Shown: positions 44,085-54,775 of the stretch, in pieces | Position numbering within the stretch: the stretch's first letter is position 1 | How the letters are laid out: each line of letters starts with the position of its first letter | Source: Cyrtodaria siliqua | Taxonomy: Eukaryota > Mollusca > Bivalvia > Adapedonta > Hiatellidae | Assembly: GCA_037043455.1 (NCBI GenBank) | Contig: JAWPHD010007120.1 | Coordinates: 1-64,000 of the forward strand | Length of the DNA stretch: 64,000 nucleotides | Direction of reading: 5' to 3' | Notes under the pieces: model-generated | Told to the model about the DNA's origin: nothing | The model's input: only the letters and a program-made list of their open reading frames with translations | The model's database searches: none | Translations under genes and position numbers: made by a program

Positions 44085-45623
44085 ATTTATGATGTTGCTG
44101 TTGTTGCTGCTTCTGCTGCTGTTGTTTTTGCTGTTGCTGTTGTTCAGGGTATTTGTTCCAGTCATTGTTGTTGTTGTTTTAAGGTTGCTGCTGCTGCAGC
44201 TGCTGTTGCTGTTGTTGTTGTTGCTGCTGCTGCTGCTGCTGTTCAGGTTATTTGTTCAGGTCGTTGTTGTTCTTGTTTTGTTCTTTTGTTTTGTTTTGTT
44301 GTTTTGTTTTTCAGGTTTTTGTTGTTGTTGTGCTGCTGCTGCTGCTTTTGCTACTGATGATGATGATTATGCTGTTGTTGTTATTGTTCAGGTTTTTTGT
44401 TCAGGATATTGTTGTTTTCAGGTTGTTGTTGTTGCTGCTGCTGCTACTGATCATGATGATGATTATGCTGTTGTTGTTGTGTTGTTTTTGCTGCTGCTGC
44501 TGCTGCTGCTGCTGTTGTTGTTGCAGTCGCTGTAGTTCAGGTTCTTTGTACAGGTAGTTGTTGTTGTTGTTGTTTTTCAGATTGCTGCTGCTGCTGTTGT
44601 TGTTGTTGCTGTTGCTGTTGTTCAGGTTCTTTGTTGATGTCATTGTTGTTGTTTTTCAGGTTGTTGTTGCTACTACCGATGATGATGATGATTATGCTGT
44701 TGCTGTTGTAGTTAATGTCTGTATTGTTGTTATTGTTGTTGTTCATATCATTGTTGTTGTTGCCACTGTTTTGTTGTTGTCGTTTTGTTGCTGCTGCTGT
44801 TGCTATTGTTCAGGTTCTTTGTTCAGGTCTTTGTTGTTGTTTTTCAGGTTGTTGTTTTTGCTGTTGCCGTTGTTCAGGTTCTTTGTTCAGGTCGTTGTTG
44901 TTGTTGTTTGTTAGGATGCTGCTGCTACTGATGATGATGATAATGCTGTTGTTGCTGCTGCTGCTGCTGTTTGTTGTTGTTCATGTCTTTGTTGTTGTTG
45001 TTTGAACAACAACAACATCGTTTTTACTGCTGCTGTTGCTGTTGCTGTTGCTCTTATTCATTTTTTTTTTGTTCAGGTCATTGTTGTTGTTGTTTTTCAG
45101 GTTGTTGTTTGTTGTTTTGATTTGTTTTGTTGTTTTGTTTTGTTTTTTTAGGTTGTAGCTGCTGCTGATGCTGCTGCTGCTAATGCTATTGTTCAGGGTA
45201 TTTGTTCAGGTCATTGTTGTTGTGTTGTTGTTGTTGTTTTGTTGTTTTATTTTGTTTGATTTCTTTTTCAGGTTGCTGTTATTGCTACTGATTTTGCTGT
45301 TGTTGCTGCTGCTTCTGCTGCTGCCATTGTGGTTACTGTTGTTCAGGTCCTTTGTTCAGGTCTTTGTTGTTGATTTTCAGGTTGTTGTTGCTGCTGTTGA
45401 TTATGATGTTGTTGTTGCTGCTTCTGCTGCTGTTGTTTTTGCTGTTGCTGCTGTTCAGGTTATTTATTCCGGTCGTTGTTGTTGTTGTTTTAAGGTTGCT
45501 GTTGCTGCAGCTGCTGTTGCTGTTGTTGTTGCTGCTGCTGCTGTTCAGGTTATTTGTTCAGGTCATTGTTGTTGTTTTGTTGTTCTTTTGTTTTGTTGTT
45601 TTGTTTTTCATGTTTTGTTGTTG

Positions 45624-45654
<31 letters not shown>

Positions 45655-47742
45655 ATTGCTACTGATGATGATGATTATGCTGTTGTTGTTCAGGTTTTTG
45701 GTTTAGTTTATTGTTGTTGTTGTTTTTCAGGTTGTTGCTGCTGCTGCTGCTTTTGTTGCTATTGCTGTTGTTTAGGTTCTGTGTTCAGGTCATTGTTGTT
45801 GTTTTAAAGGTTGTTGTTGCTACTGCTACTGATGCTGCTGCGACTGGTGATGATTATGCTGTTGTTGCTGTTGATAATGCTGTCGATGTTGTTGTTGCTG
45901 CTGTTGTTCAGGTTCTCTGTACAGGTCATTGTTGTTGTTGTTGTTTTTCAAGTTGCTGTTGTTGCGGTTGTTGTTGTTGCTGCTGCTGCTGTTGCTATTG
46001 TTCAGGATATTGTTGTTGTTGTTTTCATGTTGTTGTTGTTGCTGCTACTGATGATGATGATGATTATCCTGTTTTTTTGTTTTTTTGGGTGCTGCTGCTG
46101 CTGTTTTTGTTGCAGTTGCTGTAGTTCAGGTTCTTTGTACAGCTATTTGTTGTTGTTGTTGTTTTTCAGGTTGCTGCTGCTGCTACTGCTGCTGTTGTTG
46201 TTGCTGTTGTTCAGGTTCTTTGTTGATGTCATTGATGTTGTTTTTCAGGTTGTTGTTTCTGCTACTGATGATGATGATTATGCTGTTGTTGTTGTAGTTC
46301 ATGTCTGTATGTTTGTTGTTGTTCATATCATTGTTGTTGCCGTTGTTTTGTTGTTGTTTTGTAGCTACTGCTGTTGCTATTGTTCAGGTTCTTTGTTCTG
46401 GTCTTTGTTGTTGCTTTTCAGGTTGTTGTTGCTGTTGCTGCTGTTGCTGCTGTTGTTGTTGTTGCTGTTGCTGTTGTTTAGGTTCTTTGTTCGGGTCGTT
46501 GTTTATCAGGTGTTGTTGTTGCTGCTGCTGGTACTGATGGTGATGATTATGCTGTTGTTGTTGCGGCTGCTGCTGCTGCTGCTGCTGTTGCTGTTGCTCT
46601 TATTCATTTTTTTGTTCAGGTCATTGTTGTTGTTGTTTTTCAGGTTGTTGCTTGCTGTTTTGATTTGTTTTGTTGTTTTCTTTTGTTTTGTTTTTGTTTT
46701 TCAGGTTGTAGCTGCTCTGCTGCTGCTGCTGCTGCTGCTGCTATTGTTCAGGTCATTGTTGTTGTTTTGTTATTGTTGTTGTTGTTTTGTTGTTTTATTT
46801 TACTTGATTTGTTTTTCTTTTTCAGGATGTTGTTGTGTTGCTGCTGCTGTTATTGCTACTGATTATGCTGTTGTTGCTGCTGTTGTTGCTGCTGCTTCTG
46901 CTGCTGCCTTTGTGGTTGCTGTTGTTCAGGTTCTTTGTTCAATTCGTTGTTGTTGTTTTTCAGGTTGTTACTGCTGCTGCTGCTGCTGTTTTTGTTCAGG
47001 TCATTGTTGATGTTGTTTTTCATGTTGCTGCTGTTGCTGTTGCTCAGGTTCTTTGTTCAGGTCATTGTTGTTGTTTTTTAGGTTGTTGTTACAGTTACTA
47101 CTGATGATGTTGATGATGATGATGATGATGATGATGATTATGCTGTTGTTGCTTTTGTTCATGTCTGTATTTTTGTTGTTGTTCACATCGTTGTTATTGT
47201 TGCCATTGTTGTTTTGTTTTGTTGTTTTGTTGCTGCTGCTGCTGCTGTTGCTATTATTCAGGTTCTTCATTCAGGTCTTTGTTGTTGTTTTTCAGGTTGT
47301 TGTTGTTGCTTGATTATGATGTTGTTGTTGTTGCTGCTTCTGCTGCTGTTGTTTTTGCTGTTGCTGCTGTTCAGGTTATTTGTTCAGGTCATTGTTGTTG
47401 TTGTTTTGTTGTTGTTTTGTTTTGTTGTTTTGTTTTTCAGTTTTTTGTTGTTGTGCTGCTGCTGCTGCTATTGCTACTGATGATGATGAATATGCTGTTG
47501 TTGCTGCTGCCGTTGTTGTTCAGGTTTTTTGTTCAATTCATTGTTGTTGATTTTTAGGTTATTGCCGCTGCTGCTGATGATTTTGTTGCTATTGCTGTTG
47601 TTTAGGTATTTTGTTCGGGTCATTGTTGTTGTTTTAAAGGTTGTTGTTGCTGCTGCTAGTGATGATGCTGCGACTGATGACTGCTGCTGTTGTGGTTGCC
47701 GTTGCTCTTGCTATTGTTCAGGTTTTTTGTTCAGGATATTGT
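44085..47742 (+). repeat. GTT/GCT trinucleotide array with higher-order structure, block 1
   Basis: Built from GTT and GCT triplets with recurring landmark words: TTGTTCAGGTTCTTTGTTCA, GTTTTTCAGGTTGTTG, CTACTGATGATGATGATTAT, GTTCATGTCTGTATTG and TTTAAAGGTTGTTGTTGC. Landmarks recur at ~1.55-1.83 kb (TTTAAAGG at 45805 and 47633; TTTTTCAGGATGTTGTTGTG-type at 45270 and 46815; CTTTGTACAG at 44540 and 46130). It is therefore a higher-order array, not a simple microsatellite. Long open frames (up to 399 codons) encode only Leu, Val, Cys or Ala runs and arise because these triplets rarely form stops. Confidence 0.9.
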
Positions 47743-50700
47743 TAAACCCCCACAAACGAAGTTTGGGGGTGTAAATAGGAGTGAGCTTGTCTGTCCGTCT
47801 GTCGGTCAGTCTGTTGGTTTCTGGACGATAACTCATGAAAGGGTTGATGGATTTAAATAATATTTGGTACACGGGTATAACACCACAAAGTAAAGCCAAG
47901 TTCGACTTTGGTTACAAACCACCAATTTTTGACGGAGTTGTGGCCCCTTTTCAACTTACAAACCACCAATATTTTACGGAGTTATGGCCCCTTTTCAACC
48001 GGCCTGTTGGTTTCCGGACGATAACTCATGAAAGGGTTGACGGATTTAAATAATTTTGGTACACGGATATAACACCATAAAATACAAGTCAAGTTCGACT
48101 TTGGTTACAATCCACCAATTTTTGACGGAGTTATGTCCCCTTTTCAACTTAGAATTTGCGCAAAAAACGGTGTCCGGACGATAACTCATGAAAGGGTCGA
48201 CGGATTTAAATAATGTTTGGTACACGGGTTTAAGACCATAAAATACAGGTCAAGTTCGACTTTGGTTACAAACCACCAATTTTTGACGGAGTTATGGTCC
48301 CTTTTCAACTTAGAATTTGCCAAAAAAACGGTGTCCGGACGATAACTCATGAAAGGGTCGACGGATTTAAGTAATTTTTAGTACACGGGTTTAAGACCAT
48401 AAAATACAGGACAAGTTTGACTTTAGTTACATACCACAAATGTTTGACAGAGTTATGGCCCCTTTTCAAATTATAAATTGTCCAAAAAACGGTGTCCGGA
48501 CAATAACTCATGAAAGGGTTGACTGATTTAAATAATTTTTGGTACACGGGTTTAAGACCATAAAATACAGGTCAAGTTCGACTTTGGTTACAAACCACCA
48601 ATTTTTGACGGAGTTATGGCCCCTTTTCAACTTAGAATTTGCCCAAAAAACAGTGTCCCGACGAAAACTCATGAAAGGGTCGACGGATTAAAATAATGTT
48701 TGGTACACGGGTTTGAGACTATAAAATACAGGTCAAGTTTGACTTTGGTTACAAACCACCAATTTTTGACGGAGTTATGGCCTCTTTTCAACTTATAAAT
48801 TGCCCAAAAAACGGTGTTCGGACAATAACTCATGAAAGGGTCGACGAATTTAAATAATATTTGGTACACTGTTACAACACCATAAAATACAAGTCAAGTT
48901 CGACTTTGGTTACAAACCACCAACTTTTGACGGAGTTATGGTCCTTTTCAACTTATAAATTGCACAAAAAAACGGTGTCCGGACAATTACTCATGAAAGG
49001 GTCGACGGATTTAAATAATATTTGGTACATGGGTATAACACCATAAAATACAGGTCAAGTTCGACTTTGGTTACAAACCACCAAATTTTTACGGAGTTAT
49101 GGCCCCTTTTCAACTTAGAATTTGCGCAAAAAACGGTGTCCGGACGATAACTCATGAAATGATTAAATAATTTTTGGTACACGGGTTTAAGAGCATAAAA
49201 TACAGGTCAACTTCCACTTTGGTTACAATCCATCAATTTTTGACGGAGTTATGGCCCCTTTTCAACTTAGAATTTGCCAAAAAACGGTGTCCGGACGATA
49301 ACTCATGAAAGGGTTGACGGATTTAAATAATATTTGGTAGACGGGTATAACACCATAAAATACAGGTCAAGGTCGACTTTGGTTACAAACCACCAATTTT
49401 TGCCGGAGTTATGGCCCCTTTTCAACTTAGAATTTGCGCAAAAAACGGTGTCCGGACGATAACTCATGAAAGGGTCGACGGATTTAAAGAATTGTTGGTA
49501 CACGGGTTTAAGACCATGAAATACAGGTCAAGTTTGACTTTGGTTACAGACCACCAATTTTTGACGGAGTTATGGCCCCTTTTCAACTTATAAATTGCCC
49601 GAAAATCGGTGTCCGGACAATACCTCATGAAATTGTCGACGGATGTAAATAATAATTGGTACAAGGGTATAACACCATAAAATACAAGTCAAGTTCGACT
49701 TTGGTTACAAACCACCAATTTTTGACGGAGTTATGGCCCCTTTTCAACTTAGAATTTGCCCAAAAAACGGTGTCCGGATGATAACTCATGAAACGGTCGA
49801 CGGATTTAAATAATTTTGGTACACGGATATAACACCATAAAATACAAGTCAAGTTCGACTTTGGTTACAATCCACCAATTTTTGACGGAGTTATGTCCCC
49901 TTTTCAACTTAGAATTTGCGCAAAAAACGGTGTCCGGACGATAACTCATGAAAGGGTCGACGGATTTAAATAATGTTTGGTACACGGGTTTAAGACCATA
50001 AAATACAGGTCAAGTTCGACTTTGGTTACAAACCACAAATTTTTGACGGAGTTATGGTCCCTTTTCAACTTAGAATTTGCCCAAAAAAACGTTATCCGGA
50101 CGATAACTCATGAAAGGGTCGACGGATTTAAGTAATTTTCAGTACACGGGTTTAAGACCATAAAATACAGGTCAAGTTTGACTTTGGTTACAAACCACAA
50201 ATGGTTGACAGAGTTATGGCCCCTTTTCAAATTATAAATTGTCCAAAAAACGGTGTCCGGACAATAACTCATGAAAGGGTTGACTGATTTAAATATGTTT
50301 TGGTACACGGGTTTAAGACCATAAAATACAGGTCAAGTTCGACTTTGGTTACAAACCACCAATTTTTGACGGAGTTATGGCCCCTTTTCAACTTAGAATT
50401 TGCCCAAAAAACCAGTGTCCCGACGAAAACTCATGAAAGGGTCGACGGATTAAAATAATTTTTGGTACACGGGTTTAAGACTATAAAATACAGGTCAAGT
50501 TCGACTTTGGTTACAAACCACCAATTTTTGACGGAGTTATGGTCCTTTTCAACTTATAAATTGCACAAAAAAACGGTGTCCGGACAATTACTCATGAAAG
50601 GGTCGACGGATTTAAATAATATTTGGTACACGGGTATAACACCATAAAATACAGGTCAAGTTCGACTTTGGTTACAAACCACCAAATTTTTACGGAGTTA

Positions 50701-51530
50701 TGGCCCCTTTTCAACTTAGAATTTGCGCAAAAAACGGTGTCCGGACGATAACTCATGAAATGATTAAATAATTTTTGGTACACGAGTTTAAGAGCATAAA
50801 ATACAGGTCAAGTTCCACTTTGGTTACAAACCATCAATTTTTGACGGAGTTATGGCCCCTTTTCAACTTAGAATTTTCCAAAAAACGGTGTCCGGACGAT
50901 AACTCATGAAAGGGTTGACGGATTTAAATAATATTTGGTACACGGGTATAACACCATAAAATACAGGTCAAGGTCGACTTTGGTTACAAACCACCAATTT
51001 TTGCCGGAGTTATGGCCCCTTTTCAACTTAGAATTTGCGCAAAAAAGGGTGTCCGGACGATAACTCATGAAAGGGTCGACGGATTTAAAGAATTTTTGGT
51101 ACACGGGTTTAAGACCATAGAATACAGGTCAAGTTTGACTTTGATTACAGACCACCAATTTTTGACGGAGTTATGGCCCCTTTTCAACTTATAAATTGCC
51201 CGAAAATCGGTGTCCGGACAATACCTCATGAAAGTGTCGACGGATTTAAATAATAATTGGTACAAGGGTATAACACCATAAAATACAAGTCAAGTTCGAC
51301 TTTGGTTACAAACCACTAATTTTTGACGGAGTTATGGCCCCTTTTCAACTTAGAATTTGCCCAAAAAACGGTGTCCGGATGATAACTCATGAAACGGTCG
51401 ACGGATTTAAATAATTTTTGGTACACGGGTGTTTCCGGACGATAACTCATAAAAGGGTTGATGGATTTAAATAATATTTGGTACACGGGTATAACACCAT
51501 AAAATACAAGTCATCTTCGACAAACAATAG
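47743..51530 (-). mobile_element. Satellite-bearing element, ~160 bp units, with hairpin end
   Basis: Starts with the hairpin AACCCCCACAAACGAAGTTTGGGGGTG, then a GTCTGTCCGTCTGTCGGTC tract: the inverse of a (GGAC)n-plus-hairpin 3' end. The element therefore lies in minus orientation. The core is ~22 units of ~161 bp: GGACGATAACTCATGAAAGG, ATAAAATACAGGTCAAGTTC, GACTTTGGTTACAAACCACC and GACGGAGTTATGGCCCC. Units 48043-49800 reappear at 49803-51400 (distance 1760, reduced to 1601 after loss of one unit). The minus-strand frames around 66 codons are unit-length artefacts. The element interrupts the trinucleotide array. Confidence 0.85.
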
Positions 51531-52195
51531 CACGTGTAACCGTATAATAAAGCATGTGTAGCTGTATTATAATATAACCTATTGTCATATACTATAACCT
51601 ATTGTCAATATACTCCGACATCAAATAGGGCGGAGATATATAAGTACTGGCGACATGTTAATTCAACTGCACTGCGCTAGAACTGCTCCCAGTGTCTGTT
51701 TATATAGTGCTCATACCCTTCTCCACCAAAACGTTCCAATGAAAGTAGTCCAAATTTCAAATTTGCATAACACAGTCCAATGAGAACAGTCTACATCATC
51801 ATAAATGAATTTGCATGAAATAATTTGCATATACATTGTAAACATGTTTACATCTATTCTAATTTTAGCTGTTATTCAATGCCAGAGAACAGTTTACATC
51901 ATCATAAATAAATTTGCATAAAATAATTTGCATATACATGGTAAACATGTTTACATCTACTCCAAGCCAAATCAATAACAACTTGCAATAATGCATGTAC
52001 ACATTCAGACTTGCATTTTCTGAAATCAGTTCGCAATATGCGAGTACTCAAGTGATAACTTCACATTATAGTGTCTCTTACTATGCATCATCTCTGTGGT
52101 TGATTACATCGAGTGATGTGTGAGGGAAGTTGGGCAGCATACAGAGGTATTTTCACAACACACATCATAGTACAAGTTTGACTAATAATCTACTA
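51531..52195. other. Unique-looking insert with promoter-like motifs
   Basis: Part of the ~5 kb that interrupts the trinucleotide array. It contains AGGGCGGAGATATATAAG near 51625, two CCAAT words (51738, 51776) and the duplicated octamer/palindrome unit annotated separately. No coding frame follows on either side, so promoter function is unproven. Confidence 0.4.
51782..51958. promoter_or_regulatory. Duplicated unit with octamers and forkhead-like palindrome
   Basis: Two 74 bp copies (51782-51855, 51885-51958; 103 bp apart). Each has two ATTTGCAT(A/G) octamers (first copy 51809-51816 and 51823-51830) and the palindrome GTAAACATGTTTAC (first copy within 51837-51852), which resembles two opposed forkhead sites. 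Another ATTTGCAT lies near 51761. Identity to known binding motifs is by consensus only; there is no evidence of activity. Confidence 0.4.
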
Positions 52196-52217
52196 ATCTC
52201 TCTCTCTCTCTCTCTCT

Positions 52218-52264
<47 letters not shown>
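52196..52264. repeat. (TC)n microsatellite
   Basis: Almost uninterrupted TC dinucleotides with one AAC interruption near 52218. Confidence 0.95.
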
Positions 52265-52267
<3 letters not shown>

Positions 52268-52650
52268 CGGATCCCTCAGGGGCCTAGGAATCTTTATGTG
52301 AGGAAGCTATCCACCTGGCTTACAGAACGTCGGTAGTTCTACCCAGGTGCCCGCCCGTGCACGAAAATTGCCCGGAGGGGCACCTGGGGTCTTCCTCCAC
52401 CAATGGAAGCAGAAAGTGTCTCTGCCTTGAAATCACTTGCTCCTCACCGCTGTAGGTTCGATCACTCAGGGGCCTAGGAAAATTAATGTGAGGAAGCTAT
52501 CCAGCTGGCTTGCGAAACGGCGGTGGTTCTACCCAGGTGCCCGCCCGTGCACGAAAATTGCCCCGAGGGAAGCAGAAAGGGAAGCAGAAAGTCGTCATAT
52601 GACCTTAGCTGTTGGTGCGACTATAAAATCCAATTCAATTCAATTCTCTC
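52265..52650 (+). mobile_element. Two tandem SINE-like units (family S4)
   Basis: The segment GGGGCCTAGGAA, TGTGAGGAAGCTATCCA, CTGGCTT, CGG(T/C)GGTTCTACCCAGGTG, CCCGCCCGTGCACGAAAATT occurs at ~52270-52380 and ~52455-52560. Between them GCTCCTCACCGCTGTAGGTTCGATC resembles a tRNA B-box region, and the end is an (AATTC)n tail. The GGTTCTACCCAGG heart is shared with S1 and S3. The second unit looks like the fuller 3' copy. Confidence 0.7.
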
Positions 52651-52764
52651 ACTCTCATATGTCGTAATAACTTCTGGCCCTACCATTGTTTTCTTCTGGT
52701 TGATATGTTTATGTGACTATGCGGTATTTTGGGGGTATTAATCACTTTCAGTGATAATTCTAGT
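52651..52764. other. Right flank of the insertion in the trinucleotide array
   Basis: Unique sequence up to about 52764, after which array words (TTTTTGTTGTTTTCAGG) resume. Confidence 0.5.
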
Positions 52765-54400
52765 TTTTGTTGTTTTCAGGTGTTGTTGCTGCTGCTGCTG
52801 CTGCTGCTGCTACTGATGAGGATGATGATTATGCTGTTGTTGTTGTGTTCTTTTTTGCTGCTGCTGCTGTTGTTGTTGCAGTTGCTGAAGTTCAGGTTCT
52901 TTGTACAGTTAATTGTTGTTGTTGTTGTTGTTTTTCAGGTTGCTGCTGCTGCTGTTGTTGTTGTTGCTGTTGCTTTTGTTCAGGTTCTTTGTTGATATCA
53001 TTGTTGTTGTTTTTCAGGTTGTTGTTGCTGCTACTGATGATGATGATGATTATGCTGTTGTTGTTGTTGTTCATGTCTATATTGTTGTTGTTCATATCAT
53101 TGCTGTTGTTGCCATTGTTTTGTTGTTGTTGTTTTGTTGTTGCTGCTGTTGCTATTGTTCAGGTTCTTTGTTCAGGTCTTTATTGTTGTTTTTCAGGTTG
53201 TTGTTGCTGTTGCTGCTGTTGTTGTTGTTGCTGTTGCTGTTGTTCAGGTTCTTTGTTCAGGTCATTGTTGTTGTTGTTTTTCAGGATGTTGTTGCTGCTG
53301 ATCCTACTGATGATGATGATGATTATGCTGTTGTTGTTGTTGCTGCTGCTGCTGTTGTTGCTGTTGCTGTTGTTCAGGTTTGTTTAGGTCATTGTTGTTG
53401 TTTCTCAGGTCGTTTTTGTTGTAGTTCATGTCTTTGTTGTTGCTGTTGTTGTTCACATCGTTTTTGCTGCTGCTGTTGCTGTTGTTGTAATTCAGTTTTT
53501 TTTGTTCAGGTCATTGTTGTTGTTGTTTTTCAGGTTGTTGTTTGTTGTTTTGATTTGTTGTTTGATTTGTTTTTCTTTTTCAGGTTGTTGTGTTGCTACT
53601 GCTGCTATTGCTACTGATTATGCTGCTGTTGTTGTTGTTGCTGCTGCTTCTGCTGCTGCCTTTGTGGTTGCTGTTGTTCAGGTTCTTTGTTGAGGTCATT
53701 GTTTGTTTTTTTAGGTTGTTGTTGCTACTGATGATGATGATGATGATTATGTTGTTGTTGCTTTTGTTCATGTCTGTATTGTTGTTGTTGTTGTTCACAT
53801 CATCGTTGTTGTTGTTGTTGCATTGGTGTTGTTTTGTTGTTGTTGTTTTGTTGCTGCTGTTGCTATTGTTCAGGTTCTTCGTTCAGGTCTTTGTTGTTGT
53901 TTTTCAGGTTGTTGTTGCTGCTGTTGATTATGATGTTTTTTGTTGTTGCTGCTTCTGCTGCTGTTGTTCTTGCTGTTGCTGCTGTTCAGGTTATTTGTTC
54001 CGGTCGTTGTTGTTGTTGTTTTGTTGTTTTAAGGTTGCTGCAGCTGCTGTTGCTTTTGTTGTTGCTGCTGCTGTTGTTCAGGTTATTTGTTTAGGTCGTT
54101 GTTGTTGTTGGTGTTTTGTTGTTGTTTTGTTTTGTTTTGTATTGTTGTTTGTTTTTTTGTTGTTGTGCTGCTGCTATTGCTACTGATGATGATGATGATG
54201 ATAATGTTGTTGTTGATGTTGCTGCTGCGGCTGCTGCTGCTGCTCAGGTTTTTTGATCAATTCGTTGTTATTTTTCAGGTTGTTGCTGCTGCTGCTTTGT
54301 TGCTATTGCTGTTGTTTAGGTTCTTTGTTCAGGTCACTGTTGTTGTTTTAAAGGTTGTTGTTGCTGCTGCTACTGATGATGCTGCGACTGATGATGATGA

Positions 54401-54432
<32 letters not shown>

Positions 54433-54518
54433 CTGCCGATGCTGTTGTTTTTGCTGTTGTTCAGGTTCTTTGTACAGGTCGTTGTTGTTGTTTTTCAAGT
54501 TGCTGCTGCTGCTGCTGT

Positions 54519-54555
<37 letters not shown>

Positions 54556-54775
54556 ATTGTTCAGGTTATTTGTTCAGGATATTGTTGTTATCGTTTTCAG
54601 GTTGTTCTTGCTGCTGCTGCTACTGATGATGATGATGATTATGCTGTTGTTGTGAGTTTTTTTGCTGATGATGCTGCTGCTGCTGTTGTTGTTGCAGTTG
54701 CTGTAGTTCATGTTCTTTATACAAGTAGTTGTTGTTGTTTTTCAGGTTGTTGTTGCTGCTACTGATGATGATGAT
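52765..54775 (+). repeat. GTT/GCT trinucleotide array, block 2
   Basis: Resumes in the phase where block 1 stops: block 1 ends TTGTTCAGGATATTGTT, and block 2 begins TTGTTGTTTTCAGG(T)TGTTG. In intact units (for example 44400-44425) these two words are contiguous. The same landmarks recur at ~1.6-1.7 kb once the 5,022 bp insertion is subtracted. On the minus strand the array reads poly-Asn/poly-Gln with KEPEQ spacers. No gene is called. Confidence 0.9.

Noticed and set aside
45811..47010. 399-codon open frame in the trinucleotide array
   Set aside because: GTT and GCT repeats give no stops in most frames. The product is only Leu, Val, Cys, Ala and Phe runs, and equally long frames exist in parallel. 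It is a compositional artefact.
48347..51265. Family of ~66-residue proteins (MYQ...DPFMSY...) on the minus strand
   Set aside because: They recur once per ~160 bp satellite unit with identical ends, so they reflect the satellite sequence read in one frame.
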